Shown one piece after another: positions 16,440 through 25,484 of a stretch of 64,000 nt of DNA. The stretch spans positions 2,790,001 through 2,854,000 of the forward strand of contig NZ_CP195105.1 in the NCBI RefSeq assembly GCF_051175565.1, written 5' to 3'. The notes beneath the pieces are model-generated. The model was not told where the DNA came from, ran no database searches, and saw nothing but the letters and a program-made list of their open reading frames with translations. Source of the stretch: Daejeonia sp002484105 (lineage in GTDB: Bacteria > Bacteroidota > Bacteroidia > Flavobacteriales > Weeksellaceae). The position numbers and the translations under genes are program-made. Positions within the stretch are counted from its first letter, which is position 1. Each line of letters starts with the position of its first letter.

Positions 16440-18272
16440 ATGAATAAAACATTTCTATATTTTATACTGTTCCTAATGCAATCATTGACAATTGTACAGG
16501 CACAGGAGGTTTTCAGCGAAAACTTTGGAACAAGTCCTTCTCCAACGGCAGAGAACGACTATGGAAGGAGCCCGTCTTCCTATATGCCTTCGGGAAGTCT
16601 CGGTTACGGAACGTCCTATGCAAATACCAACAACGCTTCAGCTTATAAAATTGATGACAATTATTATGCAGTCGTCGCTCCGGGCTATATCCGTGCCGGT
16701 ATTAATCCCGCAAATTCCGGAACATGGTGGACACCCGCATACGACCAGCCAAATACCGTAACAGATCATTCAGGTAATACCAACGGTGCCGCAATGATCA
16801 TCAACGCCGGAGAAACGCTGGCTCCATTTTATGAAAGGACGGTAACCATTGAGGAAGATTCCTATTACAAAGCTTCTTTGTGGATCTATATTGTGAATAC
16901 ACCAGTGAGAATAGCCATTGACATTAAAGACCTGTCCGGCAATACACTCACAACACTGACTACTGATGAAATCACAGATGCATCTTACAAAGGACATTGG
17001 TTTGAAATCCCTATTTATTTCAAATCCAATAAAAACTGTGCAAGCAATAAAGTCCGGGTTGTATTTCGGAATGATAAGAGTGAGCGATCTGGAAACGACT
17101 ATTATATTGATGATCTGAGTCTTACCAAAATCAGTGCTTATCCTGACGGAGTTTCAGGAACCGACATTGCGTGTCCAATAACCCCTTGCAATGCCGGAGA
17201 TACCGCTCCAAGTGTCAGCACAAATCTTCTGACCTTCTTTGATCCGGCCACCGGCGCCGATCTGAGCACGGCAGCATCTGCCACACCTTCTATACCAACC
17301 GGAGCAACTTTGGTATGGTATAACAATGCTGACCATGTGGGAAATGCATTATCAAATACAGAGGTAGCCAATGCACCGGAAGGGATCTATTACGCATTTT
17401 TCTATGATGCCACGTATGAATGTTTCAGCCCGGCATCTGCAGCGGTAACGGTTAAAAAATATTGTATCAGTCCCTATCAAAACAAAGGATTCGCAACTAC
17501 TAACGGCCAATCTACAACTTACGAGCTGAAACCAACAGATGTAGGTTTTCAATTGGATATTTACAAAATTGACAATTCTCTGAACGTTACAGTAAATGGT
17601 ACCGCAATTACAAATCTGGAATTGGACTTTCAATCCAATCATAATACAACTGGTGGAAACCTAAGAACCTTGCGGTTTAAAGATCCTCAAGCATATTATG
17701 GAGCGGGCGGTATTCCGGAGATTTATAATATTACCGGTACCGCGACTACTCCTGTGCTGAGAATTATCATCAGAAAAGACGGAACGGTATCTTTTTATGG
17801 TGCCAAGGCAACAGGTGGTGCTTTATATGAACTTGAATTATTTAATGGCGCTGGATTAAATACTTATACATGGAACACCAGCACAACCAACACCATCATT
17901 ATCGGACAGAAAGTAGACGGGCCAACCCATATCTCCGGACGTGGTATTGCGCTGCAGAGCATGCCATGTAAATGTACCGTCGCAGGAAGCACTGAGACAG
18001 GCGGTAATCCAACAAAAGTAGGCATTACCAACCAGACCAAACAGGCAGGGTGGCCGGAAAATATTCCAAATGGATTTGTGGCACTGGAATCCCAGAAAGC
18101 CGGCTTTGTGATCACCCGCGTGAATAAAGTTTCTGATATTGCCGATCCCAAAGATGGAATGATTGCCTATGACATTGCCGACAAATGTGTGAAACTCTAC
18201 CGCCTTGTAGACACTGTCAACAATATGGGAGAATGGCAATGTATCAAACAGAACTGCAACCAGTCCAAATAA
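16440..18272 (+). CDS. Exported surface protein with jelly-roll-like N-terminal domain
   Basis: A 610-residue protein with a signal peptide ending near VQAQE (residue 23). The N-terminal domain (about 24-225) begins VFSENFGTSPS and ends YYIDDLSLTKI, a beta-sandwich pattern also present in the protein at 11252-13396. A Cys-containing middle part with CNAGDTAPSVSTNL follows. A beta-rich region (about 370-520) and a C-terminal segment reading DGMIAYDIADKCVKLY and ending in WQCIKQ complete the protein. There is no classical T9SS type A or B tail. The next gene, 20 bases downstream, encodes a smaller protein with the same kind of C-terminus. It is probably a cell-surface or extracellular structural or adhesive protein; no enzymatic motif is seen. 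Confidence 0.75.
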   Translation: MNKTFLYFILFLMQSLTIVQAQEVFSENFGTSPSPTAENDYGRSPSSYMPSGSLGYGTSYANTNNASAYKIDDNYYAVVAPGYIRAGINPANSGTWWTPAYDQPNTVTDHSGNTNGAAMIINAGETLAPFYERTVTIEEDSYYKASLWIYIVNTPVRIAIDIKDLSGNTLTTLTTDEITDASYKGHWFEIPIYFKSNKNCASNKVRVVFRNDKSERSGNDYYIDDLSLTKISAYPDGVSGTDIACPITPCNAGDTAPSVSTNLLTFFDPATGADLSTAASATPSIPTGATLVWYNNADHVGNALSNTEVANAPEGIYYAFFYDATYECFSPASAAVTVKKYCISPYQNKGFATTNGQSTTYELKPTDVGFQLDIYKIDNSLNVTVNGTAITNLELDFQSNHNTTGGNLRTLRFKDPQAYYGAGGIPEIYNITGTATTPVLRIIIRKDGTVSFYGAKATGGALYELELFNGAGLNTYTWNTSTTNTIIIGQKVDGPTHISGRGIALQSMPCKCTVAGSTETGGNPTKVGITNQTKQAGWPENIPNGFVALESQKAGFVITRVNKVSDIADPKDGMIAYDIADKCVKLYRLVDTVNNMGEWQCIKQNCNQSK

Positions 18273-18292
18273 TCCCTTAAAATATTAAATAC

Positions 18293-18820
18293 ATGAAAAC
18301 ATTATATATTACCTGCGCTTTGCTGTTTCTTTTCAATATAGCTTCTGCCCAGGTTGCAATTGGGAAAACCACCGTCAACGGTAGCAGCACCCTTCTTGAT
18401 TTTGATGACAGCACCGGCAATACCAGCGGAATCATCCTTCCCGCCATTGCTGACCGGAGCACAGCAGCCTCTACGGCTGACAATAACGGTACATTCATTT
18501 TCGACAAATCCGACAATAAAGTAAAAATGTACGAAAACAATATCTGGACTTCCCTTTCCGATGACGCCGGAGACGGAACTTTGGTGGCCAACCAAAACAA
18601 TACTTCTTCCGAAACCGGCAACGGGGTGATTATAGGCGCCTCAAGCAGCAACGCAAAAGGCATTCTGATATTGGAGAGCGCAACAAAAGCAATGATATTA
18701 CCCAGGATTCATCAGCCCGAACTTAATGTAAAAAGTCCGTATCCTGGAATGATGTGCTACGATACCGAAAGCATGTCGCTTGCCGTTTACGATGGCGTAC
18801 GCTGGAATTACTGGAAATAA
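18293..18820 (+). CDS. Small exported protein, companion of the upstream surface protein
   Basis: A 175-residue protein with a signal peptide ending NIASAQ (residue 20). The mature part starts VAIGKTTVNGSSTLLDFDD and contains GIILPAI. This pattern is common in flavobacterial secreted proteins, where features of extracellular repeats are encoded. It ends PGMMCYDTESMSLAVYDG and a final WNYWK. The C-terminal form GM-x-x-YD...Y...W repeats that of the preceding 610-residue protein. No catalytic motif is visible. The 20-base spacing to the upstream gene indicates one transcript, closed by the terminator at 18838. Confidence 0.72.
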   Translation: MKTLYITCALLFLFNIASAQVAIGKTTVNGSSTLLDFDDSTGNTSGIILPAIADRSTAASTADNNGTFIFDKSDNKVKMYENNIWTSLSDDAGDGTLVANQNNTSSETGNGVIIGASSSNAKGILILESATKAMILPRIHQPELNVKSPYPGMMCYDTESMSLAVYDGVRWNYWK

Positions 18821-18837
18821 AGCAACATCTTATAACA

Positions 18838-18868
18838 GGAAACCGCCCCAATACTGAGGCGGTTTTCT
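18838..18868 (+). terminator. Intrinsic terminator after the secreted-protein cluster
   Basis: The stem AAACCGCC (18840-18847) pairs with GGCGGTTT (18858-18865), with a 10-base loop, followed by a short T-rich stretch. It lies between convergent genes and may act on both strands, though the U tract is clear only on the plus strand. Confidence 0.75.
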
Positions 18869-18904
18869 TGTACTTTTACTTTTTGCTTTTCAGGGGAAAG
18901 CCTG

Positions 18905-19375
18905 TCAAACTTTCAGCTGTCTGCTGATGCTCTGTTCCAGCGAGATAATGGTTTCGGTACCGGTTACGCCTTTCAGTTTCTGGATTTTGTTCAGGATCTG
19001 CATCAGATGGTCGTTGTCTTTGCAAAGCACTTTCAGGAAGATGGTATAGTTGCCTGTTGTGTAATGGGCTTCCACCACTTCATTGATTTGCTGCAGTGCA
19101 CTGATGGCATCTTTGTAGTGGCTCGGCTGGTCGAGATAGACACCGATGTAGGAAACCACTTTGTACCCGATCTTCTTGGGATTCAGATAGGATACTGAGT
19201 TTTCAATAATCCCGGCCTGCTCAAGCTTCTTGATACGCTGATGTACGGCCGTAGTCGAAATACCGACATTTTTGGAAATGTGTGCCAGAGAAGTTTTGGC
19301 ATTATCCATCAGCATGTAGATAATTTCCTTATCGATGGCATCGAGCTGGTAACCTGTATTGGTTGCAATTTTCAT
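18905..19375 (-). CDS. Lrp/AsnC family transcriptional regulator
   Basis: A 156-residue protein with an N-terminal winged helix, DAIDKEIIYMLMDNAKTSLA then ISKNVGISTTAVHQRIKKLE (helix-turn-helix about 33-52). The C-terminal RAM/ACT-like domain includes VSYIGVYLD, VVEAHYTTGNYTIFLKVLC and VTGTETIISLEQS. Lrp-type proteins form octameric or hexadecameric rings that sense amino acids, often leucine, and switch metabolism genes. It is 18 bases downstream of the EEP-family gene and probably shares its transcript. Whether it controls the ilv operon elsewhere in the window cannot be told from sequence. Confidence 0.93.
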   Translation of the reverse strand: MKIATNTGYQLDAIDKEIIYMLMDNAKTSLAHISKNVGISTTAVHQRIKKLEQAGIIENSVSYLNPKKIGYKVVSYIGVYLDQPSHYKDAISALQQINEVVEAHYTTGNYTIFLKVLCKDNDHLMQILNKIQKLKGVTGTETIISLEQSISRQLKV

Positions 19376-19393
19376 ACTGTCAATTGTTAAAAG

Positions 19394-20371
19394 TTAATTA
19401 GTTGTTGTTATATAAGGTTTTTTCTCAAATTTTATCAGAACGGGAAAGTGATCGCTGTATCCTCCGAGATATCTGCTTCCGGCATAAGTGCGGTAGGGCC
19501 TTCCGAGAAATCTCCGGTCTTTACTCATCATCTGAGGTGTGGTAAAAACCTCAGCTTTCTGAAAACGTATTTCCTGATCCGAAAAAAATGTTTCTGAAAT
19601 AATTATCTGATCAAATAATAAACCATTTGCATAATGAAATGTGGAAAATATTCTATTTTCGTAAACATTTAAGAAATAATTAACTAATTTTATGTTTTCG
19701 TTAACATTCAAAAGTTCCTGAATCCCTTCATCATCAGGATTGGTATTGAAATCTCCCATAACAATTACAGGTTCATTTTGTTCGGTACTGCGCTCCTGCA
19801 TATCCTTTTTCAGTTCATTTAAGATATAGTCGCGTTTGGGTCTGTTGATGTCTTTTTCTCTTTTTGAGGGAAGATGAAGAATGTAAAGATGCATTGGGCG
19901 ATCGAGATACTGGATATGACAATAGAGCACATCGCGGGTAGTATCATAATTTTCGGGGTTCTCGTCCGGAATTTCGAATATAAAAGTAATGGTTTCCGAA
20001 TCCAGTATTTTCACTGTCATGCGATTATAGATCAATGCTACATCAATACCCCTTTCGTCCAGACTGTCAAAATGTACATAGTCGAAAAACGAATCAAAAG
20101 GCTGCAGTGCGAGCAAATCCTTCAGTGGCTGCTCTCCTTCTACTTCACAGACGCCGGCAAGGCTTGGCAGAACGCCATATTTTTCCTGAACCATCGAAAA
20201 CACATCTGCAATTTTATACAGTTTGTCAAGGTATCTGCCTTTTGTCCAGTTACGCATACCATCAAAGCGGTGGCCACGATCTGATCTCCGGTCTGCAGGA
20301 TAAAACAGATTTTCCAGATTATAAAACATAAAAAGCTCTGTTGCAGAGGATGATGTAATGTAACGGTTCAT
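19394..20371 (-). CDS. Endonuclease/exonuclease/phosphatase family protein, cytosolic form
   Basis: A 325-residue EEP-superfamily protein without a signal peptide. Motifs in order are MFYNLENLF (Asn of the active site), LAGVCEVEGEQPL (metal Glu), ILHLPSKREKD, VIVMGDFNTNPDDE (Asp/Asn pair) and GGYSDHFPVLIKF (SDH). The N-terminal FYNLENLF and SDHFPV pattern is typical of a flavobacterial clade often annotated as endonuclease, whose substrate is unknown. It precedes the Lrp-type regulator by 18 bases. It is unrelated in detail to the exported EEP protein at 13420 beyond the shared fold. Confidence 0.87.
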   Translation of the reverse strand: MNRYITSSSATELFMFYNLENLFYPADRRSDRGHRFDGMRNWTKGRYLDKLYKIADVFSMVQEKYGVLPSLAGVCEVEGEQPLKDLLALQPFDSFFDYVHFDSLDERGIDVALIYNRMTVKILDSETITFIFEIPDENPENYDTTRDVLYCHIQYLDRPMHLYILHLPSKREKDINRPKRDYILNELKKDMQERSTEQNEPVIVMGDFNTNPDDEGIQELLNVNENIKLVNYFLNVYENRIFSTFHYANGLLFDQIIISETFFSDQEIRFQKAEVFTTPQMMSKDRRFLGRPYRTYAGSRYLGGYSDHFPVLIKFEKKPYITTTN

Positions 20372-20600
20372 ATAAGGGGGATAAAAATACTAATTATTTT
20401 ATTATGCAGGGCTACATTTCGGTTCCGGAATGAAGATTAAGAGCATTTACCGTTAAAAATTATTTTGGTTTTAAGTGCCGGAATTTCATTTTTTAAACAA
20501 AACAAAACTCATTATCAGCGTTTTAACTTATGAAAAATATCATTGCGGAATTTAAGCAATTCCTTTATATATTTAAAACAATTTTTAATCCCAAAAAATT

Positions 20601-23432
20601 ATGAGAAACTTTTTTTATTCCTTTATTGTGGTCTTGTGTTTCCAGATCACCACCTGGGCACAGATCAGTATCAATTATCAGGTTTCGCCATCTTCCTTTG
20701 ATGAAGACGAGCAGATTACGCTTACCTTCCCGGATATAGACAGCAGCACTTGGGGCGTATCTTCCACCCATGCGCTTTACCTATGGGCCTGGTCTTTCGA
20801 CACCGACGGAATCAGCAAGGACTGCCCCACGAACGGAACCTGGGGAGTTTCATCTGAGACCAACAAACTGACGTACGACACATCTACCGGAAAATATTCC
20901 ATTACCTTTACTCCTAAAACTTTCTTCGGCCGCACAAAAGCGCTTTCCAAATTCGGTTTTCTCGTAAAAACCGTCAATGGCAGCAACCAGTCTCAGAATA
21001 TTCTTCTTACGGTGGGCAAATATTCTTTAACCCTCGTCAGCCCTGCGGACCAAAGCGTCAATGTGCTGAGTACAGGCTCCAAACTCGACATTAAAGCGAC
21101 CTCTACACAGGCAGCCACGTATGTCATCAAAGCAAACGGAACCCAGGTATATTCCACTTCGGCAGCATCAGTAAATTTAAATTATACCTATACAGTAACG
21201 GGAGATGCAACTATAGAGGTTACGGGTACCAGCAGTGTTTCAGGAATATCGCAGACCAAATCGTTTGTGATCAGAACCTCCTCCAATTCGGCAGCCATCC
21301 CTTCCTGGATACAGCAGGGAATCAATTACAGCACGTCCGATCCCACCAAAATCGGACTTGCCATCTATGCTCCGGGCAAAAGTTATATCCACGTGATTGG
21401 AAGCTTCAACAACTGGGCGGTAAGCCCGAATTATCTGATGAAAAGGGATACCGAAAATACCGATCTTTTCTGGATTGAAATTACAGGGCTCACCTCCCAA
21501 CAGATCTATACTTTCCAGTATCTGACCAGTGATGGCATCCGCGTAGCAGATCCGTACTCCCGACTGGTGCTTTCGCCGGATGATGATCCCGGAATTCCTT
21601 CCACAACCTATCCCAACCTTCCGACATATCCGTCAGGACAAAAATTTGACGTTTCCGTAGTACAAACCGGAATGCCTGCTTATAACTGGAAAAACAGTAC
21701 CTTCATCCGTCCTGCAAAAGAAAAACTGGCTGTTTACGAGCTGCTGGTACGCGACTTTACAGAAGAGAAAAACTGGCAATCCCTGATTGACAAAATCCCA
21801 TACATCAAATCCCTGAACATGAATGCGATAGAACTGCTTCCTGTGATGGAGTTTGAAGGAAACAACTCATGGGGATACAATCCTTCTTTCCATTATGCTC
21901 TTGACAAAGCATACGGAACATCAGACAAATTCAAAGAATTTATCGATACCTGCCACCAGAACGGTATTGCCGTAATCCTCGATATTGCCCTGAACCACGC
22001 CACACAGCGCAACCCACTTGTCAGACTCTGGAATGTAGATCCCGACGGCGATGGCTACGGAACACCTTCGGCAGACAACCCCTACTTCAATACTGTTGCA
22101 AAACATGCCTATAATGTCAGTGAAGATTTTAATCACTCCAGCACATGGACACATTATTATGTAAAACGTGTTTTGGAACAGTGGATGACCGAATACAAAA
22201 TTGACGGTTTCCGTTGGGATCTTACCAAAGGATTTACCCAGAATTGTACCGCAAACGACGAAACCTGCACCAATGCCTACCAGCAGGACAGAGTAAATGT
22301 ACTGAAACTTTATGCTGATTACCAGTGGAATATTGATCCGTCTTTCTATATTATTTTTGAACATCTGGGTACAGACACAGAAGAACAGCAGTGGGCCAAC
22401 TACAAAATTGATGAAGGCAAAGGAATTATGATGTGGAACAACCTGAACACCGCTTATACCCAGACAACAATGGGCTATACCGAAAACAGCAGCATCAACA
22501 GAGTGAATTACGAACTGCACGGTTTCACAGGAATACGGAATATGGCTTATGCCGAAAGCCACGATGAGGAACGGCTGATGTACAAAAATATTCAATATGG
22601 AAACGCTTCCGGCAGCTATAATATTAAAGATCTGAACACAGCTCTTAGCCGGGAAAAAGGCATCGGAGCCATTCTGCTTGCTGTTCCAGGGCCAAAAATG
22701 ATCTGGCAGTTTGGCGAGCTTGGATATGATTACAGCATCAACTGGTGTGCAAACGGAAGCATCAGCAGCGACTGCCGTACAGATGCCAAACCGGTAGCAT
22801 TCAAATTAAAGTATGATCAGGACGCCAACCGGAAGGCTATTTACAACACCTGGTCAAAGATACTGGATCTGAAAGCAGCCAATGAGGTTTTCAACACAAA
22901 AACCTTTGATGTACAGTCCGGTGATCTGAAACCAAGAATCTATATCTGGAACACCGATACCTCCGAAGCCCTCAATTACGTTGTGATAGTCGCCAACTAT
23001 ACCACCACAGCACAAAATGTTATTCCTTATCTTCCCAACGCGGGCACATGGTATAATCTGCTGGACAATTCGCCGATGAGTTTTGCTGCTACCACTACTC
23101 CGATAAGCCTTCAACCCGGCGAATTCAGGATTCTTGGAAATGCAACAGCAAAAAATCTCGATACTGATGACACTGCAATTTCCACAAAAAATATGCAGTT
23201 CAGTATTATACAGAACCCAGCCTCCAACGGAGAGATTAAAATAAAATATCAGAAAGCCAAAGGCGGAACAGTTTATCTGTATGACCTTTCCGGCGTTTTC
23301 ATAAAATCTTATAAAATAAATGCAGACACCGGCGAGCAGACCCTTTCTGCAAACGGACTGAAAGCAGGCCTGTATCTGCTTCAACTGAAATCCGAAAACG
23401 GTGCCGCCACCGCAAAAGTCATCATAAAATAA
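20601..23432 (+). CDS. Secreted GH13 alpha-amylase family enzyme with type A T9SS sorting tail
   Basis: A 943-residue exported protein. A signal peptide (1-20, ending WAQ) is followed by two N-terminal beta domains. The second, about 245-330 with VIGSFNNW, is a CBM48-like E-set domain. The GH13 barrel starts near 375. Region I is DIALNHA, region II GFRWDLTKG with nucleophile Asp540, region III IIFEHLG with acid/base Glu587, and region IV ESHDEER with transition-state Asp655. A C-terminal beta domain and a final about 80-residue tail (IIQNPASNGEIKI, LYDLSG, GLYLLQL) form a type A sorting signal for type IX secretion. It is predicted to attack alpha-1,4/1,6-glucans outside the cell; the E-set domain suggests branched substrates. 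It is monocistronic with a strong terminator and is not linked to the SUS locus at 42-57 kb. Confidence 0.93.
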   Translation: MRNFFYSFIVVLCFQITTWAQISINYQVSPSSFDEDEQITLTFPDIDSSTWGVSSTHALYLWAWSFDTDGISKDCPTNGTWGVSSETNKLTYDTSTGKYSITFTPKTFFGRTKALSKFGFLVKTVNGSNQSQNILLTVGKYSLTLVSPADQSVNVLSTGSKLDIKATSTQAATYVIKANGTQVYSTSAASVNLNYTYTVTGDATIEVTGTSSVSGISQTKSFVIRTSSNSAAIPSWIQQGINYSTSDPTKIGLAIYAPGKSYIHVIGSFNNWAVSPNYLMKRDTENTDLFWIEITGLTSQQIYTFQYLTSDGIRVADPYSRLVLSPDDDPGIPSTTYPNLPTYPSGQKFDVSVVQTGMPAYNWKNSTFIRPAKEKLAVYELLVRDFTEEKNWQSLIDKIPYIKSLNMNAIELLPVMEFEGNNSWGYNPSFHYALDKAYGTSDKFKEFIDTCHQNGIAVILDIALNHATQRNPLVRLWNVDPDGDGYGTPSADNPYFNTVAKHAYNVSEDFNHSSTWTHYYVKRVLEQWMTEYKIDGFRWDLTKGFTQNCTANDETCTNAYQQDRVNVLKLYADYQWNIDPSFYIIFEHLGTDTEEQQWANYKIDEGKGIMMWNNLNTAYTQTTMGYTENSSINRVNYELHGFTGIRNMAYAESHDEERLMYKNIQYGNASGSYNIKDLNTALSREKGIGAILLAVPGPKMIWQFGELGYDYSINWCANGSISSDCRTDAKPVAFKLKYDQDANRKAIYNTWSKILDLKAANEVFNTKTFDVQSGDLKPRIYIWNTDTSEALNYVVIVANYTTTAQNVIPYLPNAGTWYNLLDNSPMSFAATTTPISLQPGEFRILGNATAKNLDTDDTAISTKNMQFSIIQNPASNGEIKIKYQKAKGGTVYLYDLSGVFIKSYKINADTGEQTLSANGLKAGLYLLQLKSENGAATAKVIIK

Positions 23433-23455
23433 TTCCTGCTGATTGTTCTTTATAA

Positions 23456-23483
23456 GAAAACCATCCTTTTGGGGATGGTTTTC
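23456..23483 (+). terminator. Intrinsic terminator of the GH13 gene
   Basis: A perfect 11-bp stem GAAAACCATCC (23456-23466) pairs with GGATGGTTTTC (23473-23483), with a 6-base loop. The flanking T-rich and A-rich runs allow action on both strands between the convergent genes. Confidence 0.85.
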
Positions 23484-23506
23484 GGTTTTTAATGAATATG
23501 AAATGC

Positions 23507-24325
23507 TTATTTCCTTACAAAAACTTCTTTTTTAAGATTGCCTGCAGCATCCTGATTTTCGATAACGAGATTGCCGTTTTCGAGGTAGCCCAGTGTCATA
23601 GAGCCATTCTGCAGTGTTACGCGGTACGTATCTTTCTGTGTTGAGGCTCGGAAGGTTGCAAATGGCACCGAACTGCCGGAAGAGGTCAGGATAAACTGGT
23701 CATTGCCAAGATTAATACGCTGCAAAGTCTGCCCATTGTATGAATAAACTTCGGCCTGACTGGCGGCTGCCTGGTTGCTTGTTTTCACCACAGATTTTTC
23801 TTCATTTTTGGAAGAGGCTATGGCAGTTTCAGTTTTTTCATCGGTTTTGGGAGCCGTTTTCTGTAGTTCTGACACCTGACCGGCGGGCGGAATACTGGCG
23901 TCTAAGGCTTTGGGAGAAGATACCGGCACTTTAAGAATAGCGGTAACCAGTGCATCCTGAAAACCTTTATCATATTCCTTGTACATTGAGGTAGATTTAA
24001 TTTCAGCAACAGCCTTGTCATTGCAGTCGGTAAATTTCAGAATAAGCTTGTTCCTCAGGAAAGAGCTGTCATTTTCAACCTCTCCATTCAGCAGGCTGCA
24101 GGGGTTGGCCAGAACTTCTGCAGGCCAGTTTTCTCTGTCATCAGACAGCACTGTATAGTTTTTATCCTGAAGTTTCAGGGTAAGAATTTTGTTAAGGTTA
24201 TAGGCATTATTGGTTTTGAAATCATCGAATTTTTTCGGAACATGGATGTATTGGTAATCCGACACATTCTGGGCAAAAACACCCATGAAAGAAATCAGCA
24301 GCAAAGCCGCGGTCATACGCTTCAT
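23507..24325 (-). CDS. Exported protein of unknown function
   Basis: A 272-residue protein with a signal peptide (1-18, ending FAQ). The N-terminal part (VSDYQYIHVPKKFDDF, YNLNKILTLKLQDKNY) resembles flavobacterial periplasmic proteins of unknown function with a short alpha/beta fold. The middle (about 135-195) is a low-complexity linker rich in Ala, Lys, Ser, Thr and Pro. The C-terminal beta-rich part holds repeated LQNGSMTLGYLENGNLVIEN. No catalytic motif was recognised. It is the last gene of a minus-strand run after the PorV-like barrel gene, 72 bases upstream. The pairing hints at an envelope role only. Confidence 0.72.
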   Translation of the reverse strand: MKRMTAALLLISFMGVFAQNVSDYQYIHVPKKFDDFKTNNAYNLNKILTLKLQDKNYTVLSDDRENWPAEVLANPCSLLNGEVENDSSFLRNKLILKFTDCNDKAVAEIKSTSMYKEYDKGFQDALVTAILKVPVSSPKALDASIPPAGQVSELQKTAPKTDEKTETAIASSKNEEKSVVKTSNQAAASQAEVYSYNGQTLQRINLGNDQFILTSSGSSVPFATFRASTQKDTYRVTLQNGSMTLGYLENGNLVIENQDAAGNLKKEVFVRK

Positions 24326-24397
24326 AATAACAACATTTAAGACAGTGAAGTTAGTAAAATAATTTTATTCCGGAAAAGCATCCGTTTAAATAAACTT

Positions 24398-25480
24398 TCA
24401 GTTCCGGAAATCCCCCATATCGAGTTTGAGGGAAAAGAAATTGGAGTAGAAATTGGATCCGTTGATTCCCGAATTGGTAATGGCATAATCCAGTGTCAGG
24501 CCTTTGTATCTGATGCCGATACCGGCACTGGGCTGGAAAGATATTTTACGTTTGAGGTCTTCAATATCCGTGATGTTCTGAAACCGGTTGACGCCTACAC
24601 GCACAAAAATCATATTCTGGAATTTCAGTTCTGCACCTGCATAAGGGGTAATGCTTGCAAAATCAGTGGAAATCACTGCAGCAGTTTTGGCAAAATCCAT
24701 GTTGATTCCGGCTTCCGGTCTGAGTTCCAGATCGCGGTTAAACTCAAAATTTTTACTCACACCAAAGTTCAGTTTGGGCATGGTAATTTCCATTTTGTCG
24801 GCGGGTGCCGGATTGAATTCTTCCCCATCTACAATGGTAGAAAGTTCATCCTGATTGACTTTCCAGAAATTCACCGTTGTGGTCGCATCGCGAAGCATGG
24901 CACCGATATCCCAACCACTGTCGTAGTGATACATCGCGCCAATATCAAAACCAAAACCAAAACCTGTAGCAAATTTTCCCACATTCCGGTAGACGAGTTT
25001 GGCATTCACACCAAGATCGAGGCGCTGGTTTCCTCCAGGATGAAAGGCATACGAAATAATCCCGGCATAGTCGGCCTGCGAAAATTTCGTAATTCTGTCA
25101 TAGTCGATATTCCCTTCTGAGTCTATCATCTGTGTTGTATTCAGGATATTGTCCACCCCGAGTCTTACAAGCGAAATTCCCAATACACCTCCCTGATTGT
25201 CGAGGGGTTTGGCAAACGCCACATAATCATATTTCGCAATAGATTCAAAATATTCTGCATGCATGGCCGCACCCTGCCAGTCGCGGTCGATCCCGACCAG
25301 CCCGGCAGGATTCCACATCGGGGCGTATACATCATTCTGGCTGGCCATCACTGCTCCTCCCATACCGAGCCCGCGTGCGCCGGCACCGATGTTCAGAAAC
25401 TCGTTGGAATATTTTCTTACGATCTGTGCATTGCAAAAACTACAGATAAAGATAATGACAGAAAGTATACTTTTTCTCAT
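24398..25480 (-). CDS. PorV/PorQ family outer-membrane beta-barrel protein
   Basis: A 360-residue protein with a signal peptide ending FCNAQ. The hallmark FLNIGAGARGLGMGGAVMAS (about 27-46) and the MWNPAGL motif (about 55-61) are characteristic of PorV/PorQ relatives of the FadL fold. The rest consists of amphipathic beta strands ending in FSLKLDMGDFRN. PorV shuttles type IX cargo to the sortase PorU, and PorQ binds PorZ. Several paralogues of unclear role exist in flavobacteria, so I call the family and not the gene. An EamA-family permease gene ends only 4 bases upstream, implying co-transcription. It fits the T9SS cargo seen elsewhere in the window. Confidence 0.85.
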   Translation of the reverse strand: MRKSILSVIIFICSFCNAQIVRKYSNEFLNIGAGARGLGMGGAVMASQNDVYAPMWNPAGLVGIDRDWQGAAMHAEYFESIAKYDYVAFAKPLDNQGGVLGISLVRLGVDNILNTTQMIDSEGNIDYDRITKFSQADYAGIISYAFHPGGNQRLDLGVNAKLVYRNVGKFATGFGFGFDIGAMYHYDSGWDIGAMLRDATTTVNFWKVNQDELSTIVDGEEFNPAPADKMEITMPKLNFGVSKNFEFNRDLELRPEAGINMDFAKTAAVISTDFASITPYAGAELKFQNMIFVRVGVNRFQNITDIEDLKRKISFQPSAGIGIRYKGLTLDYAITNSGINGSNFYSNFFSLKLDMGDFRN

Positions 25481-25484
25481 GCGT

